A DNA stretch of 64,000 bases from NCBI GenBank assembly GCA_003282865.1, contig QBYK01000001.1:1-64000 (forward strand), read 5' to 3'. This DNA is from SAR116 cluster bacterium AG-325-I21 (lineage in GTDB: Bacteria; Pseudomonadota; Alphaproteobacteria; Puniceispirillales; Puniceispirillaceae). Below are positions 1 to 12,406 of this stretch, piece by piece. The position numbers were made by a program, and so were the translations under genes. Numbering within the stretch: the first letter of the stretch is position 1; each line of letters begins with the position of its first letter. The notes beneath the pieces are model-generated. The model was not told where the DNA came from, did no database searches, and saw only the letters and a list, made by a program, of their open reading frames with translations.

Positions 1-147
1 ACCTAGTTTTTCGATCACATTCGCAAACCTCGCCGTTTGGCGTAAGAAATTGTCATATGATTGCTGCGATCCGTCCGCGAATATCAAAAACGCTTTTGTC
101 TCACCCTCGTGGCAGCCAAACAACCGGTCAAACAAAACATTAGTCAT
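1..147 (-). CDS. matB: malonyl-CoA synthetase / acyl-CoA synthetase, N-terminal fragment (cut by window edge)
   Basis: Not in the ORF track. Reverse complement from ATG at 147 reads MTNVLFDRLFGCHEGETKAFLIFADGSQQSYDNFLRQTARFANVIEKLG with no stop to the window edge; MatB-like N-terminus, directly downstream of malonyl-CoA decarboxylase. Confidence 0.7.
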   Translation of the reverse strand, partial: MTNVLFDRLFGCHEGETKAFLIFADGSQQSYDNFLRQTARFANVIEKLG

Positions 148-185
148 GAGATATTCCTAAAGGTAAAAAGACCCAGCATACCCAA

Positions 186-1439
186 TTATACAGTTGGATC
201 AGCGAGGTCAACTTCATTGGCAAGCGCCTTTACAGATCTCTCTGAGACTACCGTTTGTTTGTTGGCAAAGGCTTCGTGGTGCTCACTGATTCGGGGCAGA
301 TCGTATCGATAATTGACCATGACCCCACAAGATTGCGCCATGCCATTTTTCGATATATCAGCGTTGGCGTGGACTGCGGCAACAAGCGCCCCGTTGTTCA
401 GGTGAAACCGTGCCACCGCATCACGCGGTTGGCCCTTCTGATTTTTTGACTTCAGCAAATAACTTGCTGCTAACTTCATTTGTGTTTCATTATCAGCGTT
501 TGCATCAAACAGGCCAGTTTCATTCAGCCATTTTACTAATCCCGGAATTGGAGAAAGTGTCACAAAATTTTGAATTTGCGGTAATTCACGAAGCAAGTGC
601 TGAACCACAGTTTTAATTAGCGAGTTACCGAAGGAAATGCCGGCGAGACCTGCCTGACAATTTGAAATCGAATAAAACGCAGCTGTATCGGCATTATCTG
701 CACCTATCACATCCCGACCTTCAAGAAGAATCTTTTGGATTGAATCTGGTGTTCCTTCAGTCAAAGCGACCTCAACAAAAATAAGTGGTTCATCAGGCAT
801 GGCCGGATGAAAAAAAGCGAAGCATCGGCGATCCTCAGGCTGTAGGCGACGGCGCAAATCATCCCAGTTTTCGATTTCATGAACTGACTCATAGGTAATA
901 ATTTTTTCCAGAATATGAGCTGGGCTGGACCAGCTAATTGGCCGTAACACGAGAAAACCACGGTTGAACCATGACGCAAACAGATGTTTGAAGTCGACAT
1001 TCAGTTTTCCAAGCTGTGGGTGATTTGGTAAAAACTGAATCAGATCTTCACGCATTTTAACCAGTTTTGCCGTGGCGTCTTGGGTTTGATTCAGCCTGCG
1101 GATTAGTTGCAGCCGTGCTGGCTCAACGGCCCCAATCATAATTTCATAAGCCTTGTTTGAAGGTTTCGCATGATATGCTTTGATAGCAGCAATGGCAGTT
1201 TCGGCTGGCACATCCATATCATTTGCAAGAAGCAAGAACCAAGAAAGCTTGCTAGCCTCATCAAAGCTGGCATACCGATCAAGAATCAACTGCGCAAGCG
1301 TCATGCCAGAGACATCACCGCGGCTTGATAGCAAAGCCCGGCATAATTCTTCAATCGGCTTATTATCATCTTCAACACGCCGTGTTAGCGAGAGTTTTCT
1401 CTCAAACAGGCTAGATAAAAGGTCAGCAAAAAAGTTCAC
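186..1439 (-). CDS. malonyl-CoA decarboxylase
   Basis: 417 aa; motifs such as FFHPAMPDEPLIFVEVALT and FVTLSPIPGLVKWL are typical of the MCD family. Confidence 0.92.
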   Translation of the reverse strand: MNFFADLLSSLFERKLSLTRRVEDDNKPIEELCRALLSSRGDVSGMTLAQLILDRYASFDEASKLSWFLLLANDMDVPAETAIAAIKAYHAKPSNKAYEIMIGAVEPARLQLIRRLNQTQDATAKLVKMREDLIQFLPNHPQLGKLNVDFKHLFASWFNRGFLVLRPISWSSPAHILEKIITYESVHEIENWDDLRRRLQPEDRRCFAFFHPAMPDEPLIFVEVALTEGTPDSIQKILLEGRDVIGADNADTAAFYSISNCQAGLAGISFGNSLIKTVVQHLLRELPQIQNFVTLSPIPGLVKWLNETGLFDANADNETQMKLAASYLLKSKNQKGQPRDAVARFHLNNGALVAAVHANADISKNGMAQSCGVMVNYRYDLPRISEHHEAFANKQTVVSERSVKALANEVDLADPTV

Positions 1440-1642
1440 TGATTTTATCCTTTCCCAAATGCGATTAGATTAGATTTGGAACCGTTGGAATTAGGACCCA
1501 GTCAATAATCTATCATCAATCATTCAAAAGACCAGTGCAACGATGAGATAGGACTGCAATGTTTTGTTGTTAGCCGCCGCAACAGAATTACAATAGCTGA
1601 TCATTGAGAAAAATACTGACCTAATCAAATGCTGGAAGTCGA

Positions 1643-2185
1643 TCAATCACGCGGTGCATGTTTACCCAAAATCCGTTGCAAGGTCCGTCGGTGCATTCGC
1701 AACCGCCTCGCTGTTTCTGATACATTGCGCCCACACTGCTCATAAACTCGCTGAATATGTTCCCAACGCACGCGATCCGCACTCATTGGGTCTTGAGGTG
1801 GAGGCGGCATTTCATCACCCGATTGCATTAGCGCAGCATTGATCTGATCTGGATCTGCTGGTTTTGGTAGATAATCCAAGGCTCCCGCCTTTACCGCTGC
1901 TACTGCTGTCGCGATATTTCCAAAGCCAGTTAACATCACAATTCGGCAATCGGCCCGTTTTTTGCGCAGTTCTTGCACCAATGTCAAACCAGTGCCATCC
2001 TCAAGCTTCATATCAAGAATTGCAAAGGCTGGTGGGTTATTACGTACGATGTTTATCCCATCCCGCACAGTTCCAGCATCAGTAACTTCAAAACCGCGCA
2101 CCTCCATGGCACGACGCAAGCGACCTCGTAGAGGAGCATCATCATCCAGAATTAGCAAGCTTTTATCCATCACAACCATTTCCAT
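1643..2185 (-). CDS. regA: RegA/PrrA/ActR-type response regulator
   Basis: Receiver domain (DDDAPLRGRL, AILDMKLEDGTGL) plus Fis-type HTH NVSETARRLRMHRRTLQRIL; adjacent to a RegB-like kinase. Confidence 0.9.
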   Translation of the reverse strand: MEMVVMDKSLLILDDDAPLRGRLRRAMEVRGFEVTDAGTVRDGINIVRNNPPAFAILDMKLEDGTGLTLVQELRKKRADCRIVMLTGFGNIATAVAAVKAGALDYLPKPADPDQINAALMQSGDEMPPPPQDPMSADRVRWEHIQRVYEQCGRNVSETARRLRMHRRTLQRILGKHAPRD

Positions 2186-2241
2186 TCAGCAAAATCCACA
2201 TCGTTTACACACCAGTCATTGCCCGACCCAGCCATTATCAT

Positions 2242-3537
2242 TCATGTTTGGGGCACACTATTTAACTCTGCCAGCGGAACTTTGAGTTCTACGTTGCCGC
2301 CACCGCCATCAGCATTCCCAAAATGCACGGACCCACCTATTGATTCAAGCAAAGTGCGCGCGATAAACAAACCAAGGCCACGGTGTCCTCCCTGACCTGT
2401 CCGGCTGCTATTCCATGGCTGGCCAGCATTTGCGAGAACCGATGGTAAAAAACCGGCGCCGTCATCAACAATCGACACTTTGATGTTTTCTTCTGTCCAA
2501 CTGATATGGATATTAACCTCATGTAATGCAAATTGTTTGGCATTTTGCATTAGAGTTTCTAGTGCATGCAGCCATTCAGGACGTCGGGTGACGCGCAAAA
2601 TTTCCCCATTTCTAATGCCGCCATGAGTGATTTTGAAATTGATGTCACCAGTGCCAACCCGTTGGTAGATAAGCTCATCAATAAGCAGCGTAACAGGTAC
2701 TGGCGGTTCATCGGCAATTGTCCGACGCCCCTGTACAACATCCAACTCACTTAGAATCACGCGGCACCGTTCTATTTCAGTACGTAAAAGTTGAATATCA
2801 TCATAAATAGGGTCGTCAGGTGAAATGTCCCTCGCCAATTCGTGACCAATCACCGTAATTGTGTTTAAAGGTGATCCGAGCTTGTGTGCAGCTGCCGTTG
2901 CCAGTGAACCAAGAGCACGTATTTGCTGTTCTTCAACAACTGCAAGTTTGGCTTCAGCAAGAGTTGCGGACAGGTGACGGGCACTTGATGATACCCACCA
3001 GATGTAACCACCCAAAAAACAACTTGAAACTATTAACGCCATCCAAATGCCAGCTAAGTAGTAAGGTGGCAATTGTACAGACTCCTGCCACGTAAGCGGA
3101 TGATGAAAAAATGCTAAAAAGCTGACTGATATGGCAACTAGACTGATAAGCATGAGCGTCGATTTGTGGCCTAATACTACCGCAGATACAACGACGGGCG
3201 CTAGGATCATCACTGAAAACGGATTTAATAACCCACCAGTTAGATACAACAAACCTGCCAACTGAAGCACATCAAAGCCCAATGCCATAGAATTATGCCA
3301 GTGCCGTTGTCGTCTGGATGGAGAGTTTCGAATCTGCGATAGATTGAGAAGTACGGACAGACCAATCACAAACAATGCAGGTAAAAGTGGCAAATCAAGT
3401 TTTAGAAAAATCGCAGTGAATAAGAGCGCTGCACCCTGGCCGAGTATCGCTACCCAGCGAATATTAAATATAACTCCTTCATTAATTGGACTATGATAAT
3501 CCGTGGCTAAACTGTTATCAGAACGTCGAAACAGCAT
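2242..3537 (-). CDS. regB: RegB/PrrB/ActS-type redox sensor histidine kinase
   Basis: Multi-TM N-terminus with GGLLNPF (GGxxNPF quinone-site motif), H-box AAAHKLGSPLNTI, conserved Cys in EIERCRVILSEL, HATPase motifs. Confidence 0.92.
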   Translation of the reverse strand: MLFRRSDNSLATDYHSPINEGVIFNIRWVAILGQGAALLFTAIFLKLDLPLLPALFVIGLSVLLNLSQIRNSPSRRQRHWHNSMALGFDVLQLAGLLYLTGGLLNPFSVMILAPVVVSAVVLGHKSTLMLISLVAISVSFLAFFHHPLTWQESVQLPPYYLAGIWMALIVSSCFLGGYIWWVSSSARHLSATLAEAKLAVVEEQQIRALGSLATAAAHKLGSPLNTITVIGHELARDISPDDPIYDDIQLLRTEIERCRVILSELDVVQGRRTIADEPPVPVTLLIDELIYQRVGTGDINFKITHGGIRNGEILRVTRRPEWLHALETLMQNAKQFALHEVNIHISWTEENIKVSIVDDGAGFLPSVLANAGQPWNSSRTGQGGHRGLGLFIARTLLESIGGSVHFGNADGGGGNVELKVPLAELNSVPQT

Positions 3538-3575
3538 AATTGACTCTTTTTCCGTAGCGCTTGTTGTTGCAATAA

Positions 3576-7273
<3,698 letters not shown>

Positions 7274-7280
7274 ATGTCAC

Positions 7281-8384
7281 TCACACACGCATTGGCATCA
7301 AAACAAACAGGTTAGCTTCATCACCCGGCGCCCGAACCAGACTTGGTGATCCCTGATCTGCAAGCGCAAACTCAACCATCTCGCTGTTCACTTGGCCCGC
7401 AATATCCAATAGATAACGTGCATTAAAGCCAATTTCCATTTCCGTGCCATCATAGTCAACTTCTAGCTCTTCAGTCGCACTTGACGCATCAGTATTACTT
7501 GCCGATAGCGTTAGCAAACCAGGCTTTAGCCCCATTTTTACTGACCTTGACTTTTCCGATGCAATCGTTGCTACACGATCCACCGCCGCTGAAAACGCGC
7601 CAACATCCACCTTCATAATTCGATCATTTCCAACGGGAATTACTCGCATGTAATCAGGGAAGGTACCATCAATCAACTTACTCGTCAGACGAACCACATC
7701 AAAACGGAATTCGGCGCGAGTTTCAGAGAGACTTACAAGAACTTCACCATCGAAATCATCAAGCAATTTACGTAATTCGTTTACTGCTTTTCGAGGCAGA
7801 ATAATTGACGGCATCTGGGCCGCGCCTGATGGCAGGACTTGGCGGGTTAGAGCTAGGCGATGCCCATCAGTGGCCACCGCGCATAATTCCCCAGACTCAG
7901 CCTTATGAATAAAGATACCATTCAAATAGTAGCGCGTCTCTTCGGTCGAAATGGCAAAACGCGTTGCGTCCATCAAATCACGAACATCAGCCGCACTTAG
8001 TGCAAAATTTACGGGCAAATCACTGCTGCTAATAGCCGGAAAATCCTCAACCGGCAGTGTTGGCAGCCTAAAGCTAGAGCGCCCAGCACTGACTATGGCA
8101 TGACCATCACCAACGGAAATGTCGACTTCTGCACCATCAGGCAATTTGCGTGCAATATCGTATAAAAGATGCGCTGATATGGTGGTTGTTCCAGGCGTCA
8201 TCACGGAGCAACCAACTTCAGTCACAATATCCATATCCATATCCGTGGCGGTCAGTGCCAATTCAGCATCTTCGGCACGAAGCACAACATTAGCTAAAAT
8301 AGGAATAGTATTGCGACGTTCAACAACAGATTGCACATGACCCAAGGGCCGCAAAAGGCTCATACGATCAATAGTTAGTTTCAT
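7281..8384 (-). CDS. dnaN: DNA polymerase III beta sliding clamp
   Basis: 367 aa; MKLTIDRMSLLRPLGHVQSVVERRNTIPILANV, C-terminal FVLMPMRV. Confidence 0.98.
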   Translation of the reverse strand: MKLTIDRMSLLRPLGHVQSVVERRNTIPILANVVLRAEDAELALTATDMDMDIVTEVGCSVMTPGTTTISAHLLYDIARKLPDGAEVDISVGDGHAIVSAGRSSFRLPTLPVEDFPAISSSDLPVNFALSAADVRDLMDATRFAISTEETRYYLNGIFIHKAESGELCAVATDGHRLALTRQVLPSGAAQMPSIILPRKAVNELRKLLDDFDGEVLVSLSETRAEFRFDVVRLTSKLIDGTFPDYMRVIPVGNDRIMKVDVGAFSAAVDRVATIASEKSRSVKMGLKPGLLTLSASNTDASSATEELEVDYDGTEMEIGFNARYLLDIAGQVNSEMVEFALADQGSPSLVRAPGDEANLFVLMPMRV

Positions 8385-8505
8385 CAGCTTTCTCTTTTTT
8401 TTTAGGCATTAGCCGCATATTTCAAACGATATCATCCTGCAAGTTTACGCTGTATACAAAATATAGCATGACATTAAAAAACAAGCATCAAAATATTGAA
8501 ATTTT

Positions 8506-8516
8506 GCCGATTCGGC
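8506..8516. promoter_or_regulatory. palindrome GCCGATTCGGC containing a GANTC site, dnaA-dnaN intergenic
   Basis: Perfect inverted repeat; its CCGATTCGG core also occurs at 10285-10293 upstream of dnaA. Confidence 0.4.
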
Positions 8517-8562
8517 TGTCCGATCAAAAGGAGCGCGAATCAGTCACTTTGGTGGAGTCGAA

Positions 8563-10140
8563 TTAGCCAGACAAAATTGACTTTAACAACTGCACGTCTT
8601 CGGCAAGTTGACCGTCACTTTTCGAGAGACTTTCGATAGTTTTGACGGCATGCATAACGGTTGTATGGTCACGCCCACCAAACTGCCGCCCAATATCTGG
8701 ATAGGATAAAGAAGTCAGGTTTTTTGCCAGGTACATGGCCACTTGACGCGGCCTCGCAATATTACGGGCCCGGCGCGCTGAGAACATTTCTGAAATCCGA
8801 ACGTCATAATGCGCCGCAACACGTTTCTGAATTGCGTCAACACTAACCTGACGACTACTGGCCCTCAGCAAATCGGCCAAAAGCTCAGCCGCACTTTCAA
8901 TGGTGATTTCCCGACCCACAAGCATGGCGTGTGCTAAAATGCGATTCAAAGCACCTTCCAATTCACGTACATTGCTTATGATGCGATGCGCCATGAACTC
9001 CAGCACTTTGTCCGCGATTTGGACGGGCGCCTGTTCAGCCTTTGCTTGCAAAATCCCAAGCCTTAATTCGTAATCCGCGGGATGTATATCAGCAACCATA
9101 CCCCATCCAAGGCGCGAACGCAGTCGCTCTTCCATCCCTTCAAGGTCGGTTGGCGATTTATCTGCCGAAATGATTACTTGCCGTCCATCTTCCACCAACG
9201 CATTGAATGTATGAAAAAACTCTTCTTGCGTTGAATCCTTTCCGCTAATAAATTGTACATCATCAATCATCAAAACATCAACCGATCGGAACTGCTCTTT
9301 GAACGACATTGTGTCACGGAACCGTAGAGCACGCACGAATCGGTACATGAATTTTTCGGCCGATAAATAGAGGACCTTGCGTGACGGCGATTGTTGGCGA
9401 ATGTGCCACGCAATTGCATGCATCAAATGAGTTTTGCCAAGGCCAACACCGCCATAAAGAAATAGTGGATTAAACGCTACTTTTTCACTCTCAGCGGTTC
9501 GACGAGCAACAGCGAAAGCCAACTCGTTTGGCTTTCCCACGACAAAATTAGCAAAAGTGTAACGTGGGTCTAACCCGGCCAAAAGATCATCACCGGCAGG
9601 TGACGATATAGCTTGAGCACCTTTTTGGGTTGCAGGCCTTTGCTCGCTTAGACGGTGCGGTTGATTTGTCCGCGCCAGCTGGCGGTTTTCTGCAAGGCGA
9701 ACCTCGACATGGCGGATAGTCGGTGATACATCACCAAATTCAGCAGATGAAATAACCCGCAAGCGATCGGCATATTGGCTACTGACCCGTTCCCGTGCCA
9801 GTGTCGAATTCGCTTCAAGCGTCAAAGTGCCATCCTTCAGACGACTAATCCGCAGTGGCTTAATCCAGTGGCGCCATGCAGCATCCCCAATATCCTTGCG
9901 CATACGCTGATTTACCCGACCCCAACAAGCCAACATCCTAGCATCATCGGTGATGTCCGGTACGTTTTTATCTAAAGTTTGGGGGTCGTGTGTATCGGGC
10001 ACGGCTAAAGCATCAGGGTTATTAAACATATCACCAGACATGAGCCGCGCCTCCACCAAGCTTTCGTTTACCTTTTCTTTAGTGGTGGTCAGACCGTTCG
10101 CGATTGCGATTACAGCATCCCCCGCTTCAAGGTTATGCAC
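8563..10140 (-). CDS. dnaA: chromosomal replication initiator protein DnaA (predicted GTG start)
   Basis: NPLFLYGGVGLGKTHLMHAIAW, VDVLMIDDVQFISGKDSTQEEFFHTFN, GGRDHTTVMHAVKTIE; start codon read as GTG at 10140. Confidence 0.97.
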   Translation of the reverse strand: MHNLEAGDAVIAIANGLTTTKEKVNESLVEARLMSGDMFNNPDALAVPDTHDPQTLDKNVPDITDDARMLACWGRVNQRMRKDIGDAAWRHWIKPLRISRLKDGTLTLEANSTLARERVSSQYADRLRVISSAEFGDVSPTIRHVEVRLAENRQLARTNQPHRLSEQRPATQKGAQAISSPAGDDLLAGLDPRYTFANFVVGKPNELAFAVARRTAESEKVAFNPLFLYGGVGLGKTHLMHAIAWHIRQQSPSRKVLYLSAEKFMYRFVRALRFRDTMSFKEQFRSVDVLMIDDVQFISGKDSTQEEFFHTFNALVEDGRQVIISADKSPTDLEGMEERLRSRLGWGMVADIHPADYELRLGILQAKAEQAPVQIADKVLEFMAHRIISNVRELEGALNRILAHAMLVGREITIESAAELLADLLRASSRQVSVDAIQKRVAAHYDVRISEMFSARRARNIARPRQVAMYLAKNLTSLSYPDIGRQFGGRDHTTVMHAVKTIESLSKSDGQLAEDVQLLKSILSG

Positions 10141-10141
10141 A
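10133..10141 (+). promoter_or_regulatory. DnaA-box-like TTATGCACA overlapping the dnaA start codon
   Basis: Exact match to TTATNCACA at the predicted GTG start of dnaA. Confidence 0.4.
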
Positions 10142-10280
10142 CATTACCGATTTTTTGATCCCGCACGCAAGACGTCAGACTACTACAAATGCAAAATAAA
10201 CCTGTCTGCATGTCACTTATTTTTGTTGACATAAATCTTCCGTCAAAACTGCTCTTTCGGAGAAAAATCGAACACAATCA

Positions 10281-10297
10281 ATTACCGAATCGGTAAT
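10281..10297. promoter_or_regulatory. 17-bp palindrome ATTACCGAATCGGTAAT upstream of dnaA
   Basis: Perfect 8-bp arms with one central base; contains GAATC (GANTC). A half-site ATTACCGATT recurs at 10143-10152. Confidence 0.5.
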
Positions 10298-10413
10298 AGA
10301 TGATCCGGCGCACGAACCCTCGTTGCTGAAATCAACGGTTGTGACCTTAATTCCATTCAGCACTACCTAATTACTAGGCCGACAAGAGTCTCAAAAACGC
10401 CCAAACAACCCAA

Positions 10414-10449
10414 ACAAAAAGGCCCGATGCAAATATAGGTCGGACCTTT
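10414..10449 (-). terminator. intrinsic terminator downstream of rpsT
   Basis: Minus strand AAAGGTCCGA-12 nt-TCGGGCCTTTTTG: 10-bp stem with one G:U, followed by a T run. Confidence 0.8.
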
Positions 10450-10502
10450 GTATGTATTATTTAGCCCAAACAGGCGATTCGCCACCGTCGGGACAGACAC
10501 TC

Positions 10503-10769
10503 CTATACCGATAGAGCCTTCACTCGCGCAGACAGGCGCGAGATTTTGCGTGATACAGTATTTTTGTGCAAAATACCCCGAGACACGCCACGCTGCAACT
10601 CAGGCTGCGCTTGACGTAGGGCTACACGAGCACTTTCAGCATCGCGAGCGGCAATAGCAATTTCCACTTTTTTTACAAACGTGCGTATCCGACCCATGCG
10701 GGCACCATTGATCATTGCGCGGTTAGCATTTCGAATGATCCTCTTTTTGGAAGACTTATGGTTCGCCAT
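10503..10769 (-). CDS. rpsT: 30S ribosomal protein S20
   Basis: 88 aa; [36 protein letters not shown]. Confidence 0.97.
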   Translation of the reverse strand: MANHKSSKKRIIRNANRAMINGARMGRIRTFVKKVEIAIAARDAESARVALRQAQPELQRGVSRGILHKNTVSRKISRLSARVKALSV

Positions 10770-10815
10770 CGCGTTTTCACGTCCTTTTACCTCGATATCA
10801 CGCTCTACTGCGCGG

Positions 10816-10845
10816 TTTATATGCTTTTTTTGCCACCATCGTCAA
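10816..10845 (-). promoter_or_regulatory. sigma70-like promoter for rpsT
   Basis: Minus strand TTGACG-18 bp-TATAAA upstream of the rpsT ATG. Confidence 0.6.
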
Positions 10846-10915
10846 GCGCTTTTGCCATCGTTACCCATCATTGCTTTTTTACACACGATGCCTGCGGACA
10901 TATGATACTCTAGGG

Positions 10916-11344
10916 TTAGTTTGGCTGTAACATAATTCGCCATAACGGGCCACGCGCCGTTTGTACAGCGCTAATCACTAGCTTTTCGTTTCCCCGAGAC
11001 CAGTTACCGTTTCCGCCTCCCCAGCCTAGCTGGGCCAAAGTTGTACCATAGAACCCCATGATTTTGGATGCAGGCACTGTTGAGGAAGCAAAAATCATTA
11101 CAATACGGCCATCGGGCGAGTCAAAAGCAAACCCAAGCTCTGGCTCGATTGAAAGGCCATTCATAATGGGAACGTCGCCAGCCCAACGGTGCTGAATCGT
11201 ATCAGCGCTAGCTAACTCAACAGAACAGGCCACCCCATATATTAGAACAGCAGATACACTGCCGCGTTTGAGCCAATCAAGCAAACCAATCATCAATAAC
11301 GTTGGGAGTTTCTTAATTATTGAGATGTGATCAAAAAGGGTCAT
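10916..11344 (-). CDS. conserved secreted/periplasmic protein of unknown function
   Basis: 142 aa with a hydrophobic N-terminus; IMNGLSIEPELGFAFDSPDGRIV and MGFYGTTLAQLGWG resemble small exported alphaproteobacterial proteins near mutM/rpsT. Confidence 0.65.
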   Translation of the reverse strand: MTLFDHISIIKKLPTLLMIGLLDWLKRGSVSAVLIYGVACSVELASADTIQHRWAGDVPIMNGLSIEPELGFAFDSPDGRIVMIFASSTVPASKIMGFYGTTLAQLGWGGGNGNWSRGNEKLVISAVQTARGPLWRIMLQPN

Positions 11345-11398
11345 TTAAATACACCGTTGTTACAACTTCTCCAATCTAGAGTGAGTGGCAGTATAGGC

Positions 11399-12238
11399 CT
11401 AGCGTTGGCAACGAGAACAGTAAAAACTGGAACGTCCCGATTGAACGATGGTTTTTATCAGGGAACTGCACTTTGGACAGGGCTTACCAGCTTGCCCATA
11501 AACAGCAAGGCGCTGAACAAAATAACCAATTTCACCGCCGGGTTGAACATGGTCACGAAGTGATGTACCGCCATCTTCAATCGCAGCACGAAGGGTTGTC
11601 ACAATCGCAGTGGCTAATCTATCTGCTCGCCCACCGGTAATGGTTCCTGCCTTTCGGCGCGGCGAAATACCTGAAAGGAATAACGCCTCATTAGCATATA
11701 TATTCCCTATGCCAGCGATTAATGCTTGATTTAACAATGCATTTTTAACAGGAGCTGACCGGCCCTTGAACGCAGCTTCCAACAGAGCCGCCGAAAATTT
11801 ATTGCCAAGCGGTTCTGGGCCCATGCCGACCAACAGCTTATGTCCCAATATTGCCGACTCGGCAAAAAGATCAATCCATCCAAAACGGCGTGGGTCATTC
11901 AGCACCATATAGGATCGACTACCGCTTCCTATTTGCGGTGCCATCTCCAGCATGAAATGATCATGTTGGCCAAGTTCCGGTTTATGCTGATAAATACGCA
12001 CCGATCCTGACATGCCAAGGTGAAGCAACAATACCTCGCCGCTATCTAGATGCATCAGCACATATTTGCCGCGCCGGGTAAGATGAGTAAAAACTTTGTT
12101 CGTCAAGCGCTTAGCTAGATTTTCCGGCAAAGGCCACCGTAAATTTTTTCGCCCAACAAAGACCGAAAACACCCGGCGGTTTTCCAAGACCGGTATGAGG
12201 GCCTGTTTGACGGTTTCAACTTCAGGTAACTCAGGCAT
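11399..12238 (-). CDS. mutM: formamidopyrimidine-DNA glycosylase
   Basis: MPELPEVETVKQ N-terminus (start set at 12238, not 12277), GIGNIYANEALF, C-terminal zinc finger CPKCSS...FYCSRCQR. Confidence 0.97.
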   Translation of the reverse strand: MPELPEVETVKQALIPVLENRRVFSVFVGRKNLRWPLPENLAKRLTNKVFTHLTRRGKYVLMHLDSGEVLLLHLGMSGSVRIYQHKPELGQHDHFMLEMAPQIGSGSRSYMVLNDPRRFGWIDLFAESAILGHKLLVGMGPEPLGNKFSAALLEAAFKGRSAPVKNALLNQALIAGIGNIYANEALFLSGISPRRKAGTITGGRADRLATAIVTTLRAAIEDGGTSLRDHVQPGGEIGYFVQRLAVYGQAGKPCPKCSSLIKTIVQSGRSSFYCSRCQR

Positions 12239-12406
12239 TACAAACATCCCTCTTTTCCAGGCTGGATTTGCGCCCAACTTGGCACTAGGTCAGGCGCGAT
12301 ATCTAATGAAATGGCGAACATCATTTTGTATTTTGCTCTGGGCTGATGTAGATAGAGTGGTATCCTAGATTTCCTGCGTTTGTGACTTTTATTAAGGGCC
12401 TCAATA

